A stretch of DNA of 64,000 nucleotides from Lacinutrix sp. C3R15 (GCF_018860825.1 NZ_JAHKPZ010000038.1:1-64000); one strand, 5' to 3'; shown: positions 46,708 through 55,330, numbered from the stretch's first letter. Notes: generated by a model not told the origin, from the sequence alone. Numbers and translations: made by a program.

Positions 46708-47082
46708 TTATTCCACTGTTAAGGTATATTGAGGTGTTTTATTTAATGGGCAAAAATAGGTGTAAGTTCCTTTAGCAAGTGTTACTTCTTTGGTAGACTC
46801 TGTTTTGCCTAATTTCACCACTTCGGTAACATAAGCATCTGTAATATGGTTTTTAGGGTTTGATGCATCATCTCCCGCTTTAACCAATACTAAACCAACC
46901 TCTGGTGCTGCATTATTATTAGATACTTGAAACACATAAATACCTTCTTTTAACCTTAGTTCTTTTTGTGTAAATGCTCCTTTTGTTTGCTCTAAAGCAA
47001 CAGTTGTAACGGTTGTTTTTTCTTGTGCTGTAGCTGTGAATGAAAATGCAACTACAAAAAATGCGATCCATAAATTTTTCAT
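46708..47082 (-). CDS. Cupredoxin-fold exported protein lacking most copper ligands
   Basis: This 124-residue protein has a signal peptide (1-19, TATAQ) and a plastocyanin/azurin-like pattern: LRLKEGIYVFQVSNNNAAPEVGLVLV and a final GTYTYFCPLNKTPQYTLTV. In copper proteins this last stretch is FCPxPxH...M. Here the Cys (C111) is kept, but the following His and Met and the usual first His in the N-N-H region are absent, so a type-1 copper site is unlikely. Its partner gene (AhpD-like) is 35 bases away and probably co-transcribed. Possible roles are protein-protein contact or a redox function through the single Cys. Confidence 0.75.
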   Translation of the reverse strand: MKNLWIAFFVVAFSFTATAQEKTTVTTVALEQTKGAFTQKELRLKEGIYVFQVSNNNAAPEVGLVLVKAGDDASNPKNHITDAYVTEVVKLGKTESTKEVTLAKGTYTYFCPLNKTPQYTLTVE

Positions 47083-47117
47083 GATTTTGTTTTTATATGT
47101 TTTTAATTATTGAACTA

Positions 47118-47678
47118 TTAGTTATTTGTTACTGTAAATTTTCCTGCTTCAACACTTGGAAAATCTACTTCGGTTTCTGCAATATGATTTACATAGTTGG
47201 TAAGCGTATTAGAAACTACGTTTAAAACAATTTCTAAAATATCACCATCATTAAAACCTGCTGCTTTTACTGCCTGAATAGCTTCGGTAGAAACCTTTCC
47301 TCTGTTTTTAGTAACTGCTTGTGCAAATTGCAAACCTGCTTGTGTTTTAGTGTCTGCAGCAATTGCTTGTCTGCTTAATTCGGTTTGCTCTTCTGTTAAA
47401 CCATTCATTTTACCTATTGCTGTATGTGCAGACAAACAGTAATTACATTGGTTTTCTTCGGCAATCGCTAATGCTAATTGCTCTCTAAACTTGTTATTAA
47501 AGTTTCCGCTTGCAGTTAATTCTCCTAAGCTTAAATAGGTTTGTAAGCTTGCTGGAGAGTTACCAAATACTTTTATTAGGTTTGGTATAAAGCCTAATTT
47601 GCTTTGTACTGCGTTAAATAAGTCTTTAGATTTTCCTGTGGTAGTTTCTGGGTTTAAGGTTTCAATTCTTGTACTCAT
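47118..47678 (-). CDS. Carboxymuconolactone decarboxylase / AhpD-like protein
   Basis: This 186-residue cytosolic protein belongs to the AhpD-like alkylhydroperoxidase fold. The core motif is EENQCNYCLSAHT, with E75, the redox pair C78 and C81, and H85, as in peroxidase-active members. GFIPNLIKVFGNSP and LNVVSNTLTNYVNHIAETEVDFP are typical of this subfamily. It would reduce peroxides or handle another small reactive compound; the natural substrate is not known. It lies between the 37-residue Cys protein and the cupredoxin-like gene, same strand, as one probable operon. Confidence 0.88.
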   Translation of the reverse strand: MSTRIETLNPETTTGKSKDLFNAVQSKLGFIPNLIKVFGNSPASLQTYLSLGELTASGNFNNKFREQLALAIAEENQCNYCLSAHTAIGKMNGLTEEQTELSRQAIAADTKTQAGLQFAQAVTKNRGKVSTEAIQAVKAAGFNDGDILEIVLNVVSNTLTNYVNHIAETEVDFPSVEAGKFTVTNN

Positions 47679-47714
47679 AATTTCTGTTTTTTATTATTAT
47701 GTTGTTGTTTGTTG

Positions 47715-47828
47715 TTATCTTTTGTTGTTGCATTCGCAAATTTTATTGTCTACTTGTTTCTCATCGTATTCCTGAAATCCCCAACAATTAGGACATTGTG
47801 TATTTTCTGTAGCTTTCATATTGGCCAT
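47715..47828 (-). CDS. 37-residue Cys-rich protein (CPNC...CEC), zinc- or iron-binding candidate
   Basis: This small frame starts at ATG 47828 and ends with TAA at 47715. It has four cysteines in CPNC (12-15) and CEC (31-33), a spacing like a minimal zinc ribbon or rubredoxin knuckle, with WGFQEYDEK between. A second ATG three codons in (M4) is possible. It precedes the AhpD-like gene by 36 bases on the same strand, so it is probably the first gene of that operon. I have the impression that similar tiny proteins sit next to AhpD-like genes in other flavobacteria, but cannot verify it here. Confidence 0.72.
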   Translation of the reverse strand: MANMKATENTQCPNCWGFQEYDEKQVDNKICECNNKR

Positions 47829-47984
47829 GTTTTTATATTACTAATTAATTACAATGCAAAGATGCGATGGGAATAGGCTTTTAAAAATGGACAAAAGTTC
47901 CTAATGCTTGGACGCAGCTTATTGCATTAGGTTGTATTGGGTATTGAACCTGTAATTATTGCGTGAAGGATGGAAATGGCATCC

Positions 47985-48013
47985 TTTTTTTGCTGCCATA
48001 TATGGCAAAAAAA
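47985..48013. repeat. Inverted repeat between araC-type regulator and Cys-protein operon
   Basis: An outer stem TTTTTTTGC (47985-47993) with GCAAAAAAA (48005-48013) surrounds a perfect palindrome GCCATATATGGC (47995-48006). The T and A runs are on the wrong sides for a standard terminator. It lies in the 227-base gap before the 37-residue gene, so it may be an operator, possibly of the AraC-type regulator encoded next to it. Confidence 0.4.
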
Positions 48014-48055
48014 GATATAATGTACAGCCTGACCTTTATGGTCACGCCAAAAAAA

Positions 48056-48895
48056 TTAGTGTTCTTTTTTAAACTGAAGTGGTGATTTTAAGGTTCCTTT
48101 TTTAAAGAATCTTGTAAAATAGGCAGCGTCATTAAACCCTAAATCATAGGCTATTTCTTTTACCGAATGGTTAGAGTAAATGAGCTGGCGTTTGGCTTCT
48201 AAAATAATTCTGTTTTTAATAAAATCGCTAGGTGTTTGGTTTCCTATTTTATTAAAATGCTTGGTTAATGATTTTGGCGAGAGCCCTAAACGGTTTGCGT
48301 AAGCGGTAACGGTATGTAGTTTTTTATAATTTTGCTCTACCAAAACACTAAAGTCTTTAAAGAGTTTGGTTTCCTGGTCTTCTTTAATAGTATGTTGTAT
48401 TTTTCTTACACGTACAGCATGAATGATAAATTGCTTTAAATAGGTTTGCAACATATCATATTGCGCAGCTTGGTCTGTTTTAAACTCTTGAATTAGACTT
48501 TCTAGTATAAATTGCAGCTTTTGTGTATCACGCTCGCAAGGTTTTACAAAAGGGGTTTGGTATACATTATTAAAAAGAATTCCGTTACAAGCAACTTCTT
48601 TATCATGTGTTTGAATACAGTAAAAATCACGCACAAAGGATATTTTATAGGCTTCTTGAATTTGTTCGGAATCTACAGAAAACACTTGACCAGGAGACAG
48701 AAAGAACAGCACGTTATCTTGAAAATCATAGCTTTCAAAATCGATATTATAGGTGCCTTTCCCTTTATTAATCCAATAAATATTATAGGCACTTACTTGT
48801 TCTGGTTTATTAAAAACGCAGGCTTTTTCAAACTGAACAACGCTTAATGAAAATATATCTTTATACGAATATCTTGTAATGTCCTGCTCTGCCAT
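48056..48895 (-). CDS. AraC-family transcriptional regulator
   Basis: This 279-residue regulator has an N-terminal cupin-like sensor (about 1-160: NIYWINKGKGTYNIDFE and FLSPGQVF) and a C-terminal double helix-turn-helix (about 178-279: ANRLGLSPKSLTKHFNKIG, HSVKEIAYDLGFNDAAYF, RFFKKGTLKSPLQFKK). It binds DNA in the cytosol. It starts 10 bases after the BrnQ stop, so it is transcribed with brnQ. Likely targets are the brnQ operon or the 37-residue/AhpD/cupredoxin operon just downstream; the ligand is unknown. Confidence 0.9.
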   Translation of the reverse strand: MAEQDITRYSYKDIFSLSVVQFEKACVFNKPEQVSAYNIYWINKGKGTYNIDFESYDFQDNVLFFLSPGQVFSVDSEQIQEAYKISFVRDFYCIQTHDKEVACNGILFNNVYQTPFVKPCERDTQKLQFILESLIQEFKTDQAAQYDMLQTYLKQFIIHAVRVRKIQHTIKEDQETKLFKDFSVLVEQNYKKLHTVTAYANRLGLSPKSLTKHFNKIGNQTPSDFIKNRIILEAKRQLIYSNHSVKEIAYDLGFNDAAYFTRFFKKGTLKSPLQFKKEH

Positions 48896-48905
48896 ACTGT
48901 ACTAA

Positions 48906-50219
48906 TTAGTGAGATGTGGCTTTAGTCGTAAAAGTTTTAAAATTTAACAGAATAAAGCTAATAAAAGCTGGCAGCACCCAACCTAAACTGTGTTTTGCAA
49001 ACGGAATAGTATCTAGTATTGCTGATATCTTATCTGAAGGACTTAAAAAATGAAGCACATCTGGAATGCTAAAAACAAAAGTTACCAATACTACCACGCG
49101 AAACACTCTTTTAGAAGCAAATTTTTCTGGAATTGCATTTAGTAAAATTAACACAATAGTTATTGGGTAAATAAACAGTAACACTGGCAAGGCAATTACA
49201 ATAATAGAATTAAAATCTAACTGCCCAACAACTACTCCAAAAACCGAAGCTATTACAGCAGCAACCACATAAACGGTTTGCGAGTTTTTTAGTAAACCTT
49301 TAAAATAATCTGCTGTACCTGTAACGATACCTACTGCTGTTGTAAAACAAGCCAGAGATATTAATATACTTAAAACGGTATTACCAAATTCACCCAAAGC
49401 TTTTATACTAATACCTCTTAATAAAGTTGCACGCTGTACATCACCACTTAAGTTTTGATTTAAATTAATATCTGCACCAAAATAAGCACCAACTGCTATT
49501 AAACCCGCATATATTATAAACAACCCAAAACCAGCAATAAGACCAGATTTTTTTATAAGCTCTTTTTTAGCTTCAAAAGAAGCTTTTACATGTAAATTAA
49601 CAGAAATAATAATTACAGCTCCAACAACTACAGCTGCAATGGCATCAAAGGTTTGATAGCCTTCTAAAATACCGTTTACAATAGGAGTTTTACTAGTAGC
49701 TGTATTAGGAGTAAAATTTGTAGTAAACAAACCAACACCAATAACCAGCAAAAGAATACTTACTATAAAAGGAGTTAAATATTTACCAATTACATGTAAT
49801 ATTTTAGACCTGTTTAAAACAAAAACAAGCACGAAAACAAAGTAAATACTACTAGTTAATAAAGGAGAAGTGCCAAAATTTGGCTGTATAGCAATTTCAT
49901 GAGTCGCTGCTGCTGTTCTTGGCGAAGGGATTGCAACAGCAATAAAGTATATTAATATACAATAAACATAACTAAAAGCAGGCGATACTTTTTTACCAAA
50001 ATCATATAAAGTACCCTGTAATTTGGCATGTGCATAAATACCTATTATAGGAATTACCACTGCTGTAATAATAAAACCAAGAGTTACCCAAAACCAATTC
50101 TCTCCAGCATGATAACCCAAAAGTGGTGGTAGCAATAAATTTCCGGCTCCAAAAAACAACGAAAACAACGCAAAGCTCGTAATTAATAATTCTTTAGTTT
50201 TACTCATAGGTTGCTTCAA
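48906..50219 (-). CDS. brnQ: Branched-chain amino acid transport system II carrier protein
   Basis: This 437-residue sodium symporter takes up leucine, isoleucine and valine. It has about 12 TM segments, and the opening ELLITSFALFSLFFGAGNLL is characteristic of the BrnQ/LIVCS family, with LGYHAGENWFWVTLGF and SPRTAAATHEIA next. An ATG four codons downstream (50207, MSKTKE) is a plausible alternative start. The AraC-type gene follows after 10 bases and probably forms an operon with it. Confidence 0.93.
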   Translation of the reverse strand: MKQPMSKTKELLITSFALFSLFFGAGNLLLPPLLGYHAGENWFWVTLGFIITAVVIPIIGIYAHAKLQGTLYDFGKKVSPAFSYVYCILIYFIAVAIPSPRTAAATHEIAIQPNFGTSPLLTSSIYFVFVLVFVLNRSKILHVIGKYLTPFIVSILLLVIGVGLFTTNFTPNTATSKTPIVNGILEGYQTFDAIAAVVVGAVIIISVNLHVKASFEAKKELIKKSGLIAGFGLFIIYAGLIAVGAYFGADINLNQNLSGDVQRATLLRGISIKALGEFGNTVLSILISLACFTTAVGIVTGTADYFKGLLKNSQTVYVVAAVIASVFGVVVGQLDFNSIIVIALPVLLFIYPITIVLILLNAIPEKFASKRVFRVVVLVTFVFSIPDVLHFLSPSDKISAILDTIPFAKHSLGWVLPAFISFILLNFKTFTTKATSH

Positions 50220-50278
50220 AAAAAGAGGAAGTTTCTCATTTTAAATTATAGAGTCGTAATTTATTAAAAACCCTTAAT

Positions 50279-50286
50279 TATCTTTG
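50279..50286 (+). promoter_or_regulatory. -7 box (TATCTTTG) for the alpha/beta hydrolase gene
   Basis: TATCTTTG followed by CAC matches TAnnTTTG and is 17 bases before the ATG at 50304. Confidence 0.45.
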
Positions 50287-50303
50287 CACAATATAGCTTA
50301 AAT

Positions 50304-51077
50304 ATGATTTTAGAATACAAAGGCATTAATGTTTTTTTTACAGATCAAGGAGAAGGTACTGCAATTATATTATTGCATGGTTTTCTTGAAAACCACAAAA
50401 TGTGGCATGCTTTTTTACCAGAACTCACAAAAAAAAATAGAGTAATCTGTATCGATTTACTAGGTCATGGTAAAACCGATTGCTTAGGCTATATACACAG
50501 CATGGAAGAAATGGCTGTTATGGTACATGCCGTTTTAAAACACTTACGCCTTAGAAAGTACTATATGCTAGGGCACTCTATGGGAGGATACATTGCTTTG
50601 GCATATGCCGAGAAATATGCAGAAAACTTAAAAGGTTTATGTTTAATGAATTCTACCTATAAGGCTGATGATGCAGAACGCAAAAAACTTCGAGCAAGAG
50701 CAAACAAAATGATACAAACCAATTTTAACAATATGGTACGTATGTCTTTTGCTAATTTGTTTAGTGAAAAAAGCAAAATCACACACAAAACAGCATTTGA
50801 TGCTGCTTTAAAAGAAGCTTTAAAAACACCTGTTCAAGGGTATATTGCTTGCCAAGAAGGCATGCGCTTAAGACCCAACAGACAGCAACTCTTTACTTCT
50901 TTACCTTGTAAAAAACTCCTGATTGCTGGAAAAAATGATCCTGTTGTAGATGCCGAAAACCTAGTAGAAGAAACCAAAAACACTCAAATAAAAACAGTGG
51001 TTTTAAGCGAAGGACACATGAGCCATATAGAAAATTCTAGAATGTGCCTAGAAGTAATTATGCATTTCATCGAATAA
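50304..51077 (+). CDS. Alpha/beta-fold hydrolase
   Basis: This 257-residue hydrolase has the canonical fold. HGF (25-27) gives the oxyanion loop, GHSMGG (90-95) the nucleophile elbow with S92, GKNDPVV the acid Asp and SEGHMSHIEN the catalytic His. The lid region is short. No signal peptide, so cytosolic. The substrate is unknown; it could be an esterase, a lactonase or a menaquinone-pathway MenH-like enzyme, but the context does not decide. It precedes two small Cys-protein genes on the same strand. Confidence 0.9.
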   Translation: MILEYKGINVFFTDQGEGTAIILLHGFLENHKMWHAFLPELTKKNRVICIDLLGHGKTDCLGYIHSMEEMAVMVHAVLKHLRLRKYYMLGHSMGGYIALAYAEKYAENLKGLCLMNSTYKADDAERKKLRARANKMIQTNFNNMVRMSFANLFSEKSKITHKTAFDAALKEALKTPVQGYIACQEGMRLRPNRQQLFTSLPCKKLLIAGKNDPVVDAENLVEETKNTQIKTVVLSEGHMSHIENSRMCLEVIMHFIE

Positions 51078-51141
51078 ATATAGCTTTTTATCGTTTATTT
51101 GATTTTTTTTATTAGGTTTATGCTTACCAAACGCTAAAAAG

Positions 51142-51408
51142 ATGAAAAAACCTACGTTAAAGCCTGCTTTTATCCCTCATTTAGTTTGCAATATTTTTGG
51201 ACATAAATTTGAAGTTTCTAAAAATGTCACCTACCATGTAAAAGAATACCAATGTACACATTGCAAAAAACAAATGACTACAAACAGTAATGGCAATTTA
51301 ATTCCGTTAACGGCAAAGTACAAAAAGATAAACTCTGTTTTAGAACACATTTATATTAAAAAAGAATTACGTTTACAGGAAAAATCTTACGCTTCATCGA
51401 TTAACTAA
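51142..51408 (+). CDS. Small Cys/His protein, paralog 1 (DUF1660-like zinc ribbon candidate)
   Basis: This 88-residue protein has C17-x4-H22 (CNIFGHKF) and EYQCTHCKKQM, which together give a possible C-H-C-C metal site. GNLIPLTAKYKKINSVL follows and is shared almost word for word with the next gene. The pattern resembles short DUF1660-type proteins, often seen in prophages, but no phage genes are nearby. It has no signal peptide. The function is unknown. It is followed after 65 bases by its paralog and comes 64 bases after the hydrolase gene. Confidence 0.72.
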   Translation: MKKPTLKPAFIPHLVCNIFGHKFEVSKNVTYHVKEYQCTHCKKQMTTNSNGNLIPLTAKYKKINSVLEHIYIKKELRLQEKSYASSIN

Positions 51409-51473
51409 TCTGTTTTTTTGCAATAAGAAGAAAATCTATTAGCTTAAAACCAACAAATTAGCTAATAAATTCT

Positions 51474-51698
51474 ATGAAGAAAATTCAATGTAGCGTTTTT
51501 GGTCATAATTTTAATGTTTCTGAAGACATCACAGCACATGTGAAAGAATACCAATGCAAACATTGCAAAAAACAAATGACTACAAGTGCTAATGGTAACC
51601 TAATACCACTCACACCAAAATACAAGAGAATAAATTCTATTTTAAAAAGCGTGCATTATAAAAAAGAAAAGCGCAAAGCAATTATTCTTGATCATTAA
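51474..51698 (+). CDS. Small Cys/His protein, paralog 2
   Basis: This 74-residue protein is a tandem paralog of the 51142 gene. It shares HVKEYQC, HCKKQMTT and NGNLIPLT, with C6-x4-H11 (CSVFGHNF) and CKHC as the candidate metal ligands. It lacks the 11-residue N-terminal extension of its neighbour and ends in a basic tail and IILDH. Its last 17 bases overlap the end of thiL on the opposite strand. The two genes are about as far apart as expected from a recent local duplication. Confidence 0.7.
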   Translation: MKKIQCSVFGHNFNVSEDITAHVKEYQCKHCKKQMTTSANGNLIPLTPKYKRINSILKSVHYKKEKRKAIILDH

Positions 51699-52734
51699 GC
51701 GCGTTCCAACCTTGTGCTTGTAAAGGTATTTTAGTTTCTGCTCTTGTTACTAAATGCATGCCTACATTTGGCTCTGTCATATACCCAATTACCGTAAAAT
51801 TAGGATTTGCTTTTATTTTTGGATAATCTTCCTGCGAAAGCGTAAATAACAACTCATAATCTTCTCCTCCATTTAAAGCAACCGTTGTACTATCTATATT
51901 AAATTCTTCGCAAGTAGAAATAACTTGAGGATCAAGAGGTAACTTTTCTTCATATAAATCGCAACCCACATTACTATGCTTACATAAATGCATGATTTCT
52001 GAAGATAAACCATCACTAACATCTATCATAGCAGTAGGTTTAACCTCTAAATCTTTAAAAAGTTTTACTATATCTTTTCTAGCTTCAGGTTTTAATTGTC
52101 TTTCTATAATATAGCTGTAAGGTTCCATATCTGGTTGGCTGTTTGGGTTTACCAAAAACACTTGTTTTTCGCGTTCTAAAACTTGTAATCCCATATATGC
52201 ACCACCAAGATCACCTGTAACCACTAATAAGTCATTAGGTTTAGCGCCACTTCTGCAAACCACATCTTCTTTTTCTACTTCACCAATAGCAGTAACAGAT
52301 AGTAATAATCCAGAGGTAGAAGAAGTAGTGTCTCCACCAACCACATCAATGTCGTAAATTTTTGCAGCAGTAGCAATTCCAGAATATAATTCTTCTAGAG
52401 CTTCTAAAGGAAAACGGTTAGAAACAGCAATAGACACTGTAATTTGTGTAGCCTTTGCATTCATTGCAAATACATCTGATAAATTAACAATAACCGCTTT
52501 ATAACCCAAGTGTTTTAAAGGCATATAACTTAAATCAAAATGCACACCTTCTACCAGTAAATCTGTAGTAACTACAATTTGCTTGTTATTAAATTCTAAA
52601 ACAGCAGCATCGTCACCAATACTTTGTATTGTTGATTTTTGCGTCACTTTAAATTGAGAGGTTAAATGGTCTATTAAACCAAATTCTCCTAAATCACTTA
52701 ATGCAGTACGTTGTTGATTTTTATCTTCTATCAT
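51682..52734 (-). CDS. thiL: Thiamine-monophosphate kinase
   Basis: This 350-residue enzyme makes thiamine diphosphate from thiamine monophosphate and ATP, the last step of cofactor synthesis. Family landmarks are FGLIDHL (19-25), IGDDAAVLE, TTDLLVEGVHFDL, NLSDVFAMNA, VVGGDTTSS and IDVSDGLSSEI. The start at MIEDKNQQR fits the family. A TAnnTTTG-type box lies only 4 bases upstream of the ATG on the minus strand. Its end overlaps the convergent small Cys-protein gene by 17 bases. Confidence 0.93.
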   Translation of the reverse strand: MIEDKNQQRTALSDLGEFGLIDHLTSQFKVTQKSTIQSIGDDAAVLEFNNKQIVVTTDLLVEGVHFDLSYMPLKHLGYKAVIVNLSDVFAMNAKATQITVSIAVSNRFPLEALEELYSGIATAAKIYDIDVVGGDTTSSTSGLLLSVTAIGEVEKEDVVCRSGAKPNDLLVVTGDLGGAYMGLQVLEREKQVFLVNPNSQPDMEPYSYIIERQLKPEARKDIVKLFKDLEVKPTAMIDVSDGLSSEIMHLCKHSNVGCDLYEEKLPLDPQVISTCEEFNIDSTTVALNGGEDYELLFTLSQEDYPKIKANPNFTVIGYMTEPNVGMHLVTRAETKIPLQAQGWNALNDQE

Positions 52735-52738
52735 ACTG

Positions 52739-52746
52739 CAAAAATA
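52739..52746 (-). promoter_or_regulatory. -7 box (TATTTTTG) immediately before thiL
   Basis: On the minus strand TATTTTTG matches TAnnTTTG and lies 4 bases before the thiL ATG, so the transcript would be nearly leaderless. It may be a chance match in AT-rich DNA. Confidence 0.35.
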
Positions 52747-52955
52747 AGAAGCTTATTTTTAATGCCTCGATATTTTTTAATGAAAATAATCCAGATCTAA
52801 TTACAAATCACATTAAAAACAGTAGAACATGTTCTAAATCTTGAAAATACAGACTTTATTTACAAGTAAAGGCACACAAAACTAGTCATAGATTTTTCTT
52901 ATAAAAACATCACTAATATAATGTAAGCATATATGGTAATCCATGACTTATATTG

Positions 52956-52963
52956 TATATTTG
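52956..52963 (+). promoter_or_regulatory. -7 box (TATATTTG) of the suf operon
   Basis: TATATTTG followed by CAC matches TAnnTTTG and is 31 bases before the sufA ATG at 52995. It overlaps an upstream TTG start of the same frame, which supports the shorter protein. Confidence 0.55.
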
Positions 52964-52994
52964 CACTCTATTTAGACAAAATCTATTTAATAAT

Positions 52995-53324
52995 ATGATA
53001 AAAGTTTCAGATACAGCTAAAAAGAAAGTCATAGAACTTATGACAGATGATGGCTATAATGCAGCAACAGACTACGTTCGTGTTGGTGTAAAAAGTGGAG
53101 GTTGCTCTGGTTTATCTTATGATTTAAAGTTTGATAAAGAACAACAAGAAGACGATAAAGTTTTTGAAGACAACGATGTAAAAATTATTGTTGATAAAAA
53201 AAGTTTTTTATACTTAATAGGAACAACACTAGAGTATTCTGGAGGATTAAACGGAACAGGTTTTGTGTTTAACAACCCAAATGCCAATAGAACTTGTGGT
53301 TGTGGTGAATCTTTTTCACTATAA
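52995..53324 (+). CDS. sufA: Iron-sulfur carrier protein of the SufA/IscA family
   Basis: This 109-residue protein starts at MIKVSDTAKKK (52995). The frame also extends upstream to a TTG at 52953, but that lies in the promoter. The three ligand cysteines of the HesB family are C37 (SGGCSGL), C101 and C103 (TCGCGESF). It receives Fe-S clusters from SufBCD and passes them to target proteins. It is the first gene of the suf operon, 53 bases before sufB. Confidence 0.94.
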   Translation: MIKVSDTAKKKVIELMTDDGYNAATDYVRVGVKSGGCSGLSYDLKFDKEQQEDDKVFEDNDVKIIVDKKSFLYLIGTTLEYSGGLNGTGFVFNNPNANRTCGCGESFSL

Positions 53325-53377
53325 ACCAATGTAAATCTTTCTTTAAAAAGGAAAGACTTTAAAATTAAAATTGAGAT

Positions 53378-54826
53378 ATGAGTAAATATACAGAAGACGA
53401 TCTAAGAGAAGAACTTAAAACCAAAGAATATGAATATGGTTTTTACACAGATATTAAATCTGACACTTTTCCTATTGGATTAAATGAAGACATTGTTCGC
53501 GCTATTTCTAAAAAGAAAGAAGAGCCAGAATGGATGACGCAATGGAGACTAGAAGCTTTTAAGGTTTGGCAAGAAATGCAAGAACCAGACTGGGCAAATG
53601 TACATTACAAAAAACCAGATTTTCAAGCTATTGCTTATTATTCTGCACCAACTTCTGTAGATCCTAACAAAACTTTAGATGATGTAGACCCAGATTTACT
53701 TGCTATGTATAAAAAGCTAGGTATTTCTGTAGACGAACAGAAAAAAATGAACAACATTGCCATGGATATTGTGGTAGATTCTGTTTCTGTTGCTACCACT
53801 TTCAAAAAAACATTAGCAGAAAAAGGCATTATATTTATGTCTATTTCTGAAGCTATAAAAGAACATCCAGAACTAGTAAAAAAATACTTAGGTACTGTGG
53901 TGCCGCAAAAAGACAACTTTTATGCAGCATTAAACTCTGCAGTATTTAGTGATGGCTCTTTTTGCTACATTCCTAAAGGTGTAAAATGCCCAATGGAATT
54001 ATCTACATACTTTAGAATAAACCAAGCAGGAACAGGACAGTTTGAAAGAACACTGGTAATTGCAGATGAAGGTAGTTACGTATCTTACCTAGAAGGTTGT
54101 ACTGCACCTAGTCGTGATGAAAACCAATTACACGCTGCTGTGGTAGAGCTAATTGCTCTTGATGATGCAGAAATTAAATATTCTACTGTACAAAACTGGT
54201 TTCCAGGAAATGCAGAAGGAAAAGGTGGTGTTTACAACTTTGTAACCAAACGTGGTTTATGCGAGAAGAATGCAAAAATCTCTTGGACACAAGTAGAAAC
54301 TGGATCTGCCGTAACCTGGAAATACCCTTCATGTGTATTAAAAGGAGACAATTCTGTGGGTGAATTTTACTCTATTGCAGTAACAAACAATTACCAGCAA
54401 GCAGATACAGGAACCAAAATGATTCATTTAGGTAAAAACACAAAATCTACTATTATATCTAAAGGTATTTCTGCCGGAAAATCACAAAATTCTTACAGAG
54501 GTTTAGTACAAGTAAGCTCTAGAGCAGAAAACGCACGTAACTTTAGCCAATGTGATAGTTTATTAATGGGAAATGAATGTGGAGCACACACCTTCCCTTA
54601 TATAGAAGCAAAAAACAAAACAGCACAAATAGAGCACGAAGCAACAACCAGTAAAATTGGTGAAGACCAAATATTTTACTGTAACCAACGTGGTATAGAC
54701 ACAGAAAAAGCCATTGCATTAATTGTAAACGGTTTTAGTAAAGATGTACTAAACAAGTTACCAATGGAGTTTGCTGTTGAAGCGCAAAAACTATTAGAAA
54801 TTTCTCTAGAAGGTTCTGTAGGATAA
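53378..54826 (+). CDS. sufB: Fe-S cluster assembly scaffold SufB
   Basis: This 482-residue subunit is the scaffold on which the cluster is built, in complex with SufC and SufD. The sequence has the SufB start ([18 protein letters not shown]), [49 protein letters not shown] and [22 protein letters not shown], which are the most conserved blocks of the family. The Cys in [14 protein letters not shown] and the parallel beta-helix core are present. It lies between sufA and a lipoprotein gene on the same strand. Confidence 0.96.
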   Translation: MSKYTEDDLREELKTKEYEYGFYTDIKSDTFPIGLNEDIVRAISKKKEEPEWMTQWRLEAFKVWQEMQEPDWANVHYKKPDFQAIAYYSAPTSVDPNKTLDDVDPDLLAMYKKLGISVDEQKKMNNIAMDIVVDSVSVATTFKKTLAEKGIIFMSISEAIKEHPELVKKYLGTVVPQKDNFYAALNSAVFSDGSFCYIPKGVKCPMELSTYFRINQAGTGQFERTLVIADEGSYVSYLEGCTAPSRDENQLHAAVVELIALDDAEIKYSTVQNWFPGNAEGKGGVYNFVTKRGLCEKNAKISWTQVETGSAVTWKYPSCVLKGDNSVGEFYSIAVTNNYQQADTGTKMIHLGKNTKSTIISKGISAGKSQNSYRGLVQVSSRAENARNFSQCDSLLMGNECGAHTFPYIEAKNKTAQIEHEATTSKIGEDQIFYCNQRGIDTEKAIALIVNGFSKDVLNKLPMEFAVEAQKLLEISLEGSVG

Positions 54827-54902
54827 ATGGCATTCTTGTGAAAACAGGAATTTCATTATTTGAATTCGAATTATATTATGTTTAATCCAATTAATTTTTT
54901 AA

Positions 54903-55328
54903 ATGCAAATGAAAAAATTAGTATTCTTATTCGTTTTAGCAATAACATTTACAAGCTGTAAAAACGATGCAAAAAAGGAAAACTCAGAAGATACTGTTGA
55001 AACAAAAGATGGCAGAACAGCTAAACAAAGTGATGGTTTAACCCTATTACAAGGGGAGTTTGTATATTACGCAGATGCTGCAGTTTTACAAACCAACAGC
55101 CAGATTTACGGTGTCGTTTTAAACAATAAGGTGAACGAATTAAACAAACAGGCTGCAGCCTTTAAAAAAGAGCCTACAGACTTTGTAATGGTAGAAGTAA
55201 GAGGGAAGATTACACCAAAGCCAGCAAACGAAGAAGGTTGGGAAAATCGCGTAGAAATTAAAGAAATACTAAATATATCTGCTTTAAATACACAAGCAGA
55301 AAACGTTGTAAAATTAGGTACAAAATAA
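54903..55328 (+). CDS. Small lipoprotein embedded in the suf operon
   Basis: This 141-residue lipoprotein has a signal with lipobox FTSC (C19 from the first Met). An ATG two codons downstream (54909) gives a cleaner [14 protein letters not shown] start. After the lipidation site the sequence is polar ([18 protein letters not shown]) and then folded: [50 protein letters not shown] do not recognise the family, though it looks conserved in design. It lies 76 bases after sufB and just 2 bases before sufC, so it is an operon member. Confidence 0.78.
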   Translation: MQMKKLVFLFVLAITFTSCKNDAKKENSEDTVETKDGRTAKQSDGLTLLQGEFVYYADAAVLQTNSQIYGVVLNNKVNELNKQAAAFKKEPTDFVMVEVRGKITPKPANEEGWENRVEIKEILNISALNTQAENVVKLGTK

Positions 55329-55330
55329 TT

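Noticed and set aside
51142-51698. Phage remnant suggested by DUF1660-like proteins
   Set aside because: No phage structural, integrase or lysis genes are near, and both flanks are normal core genes.
52953-52994. TTG start adding 14 residues to sufA
   Set aside because: It overlaps the -7 promoter box, and the family begins at MIKVSD-like residues.
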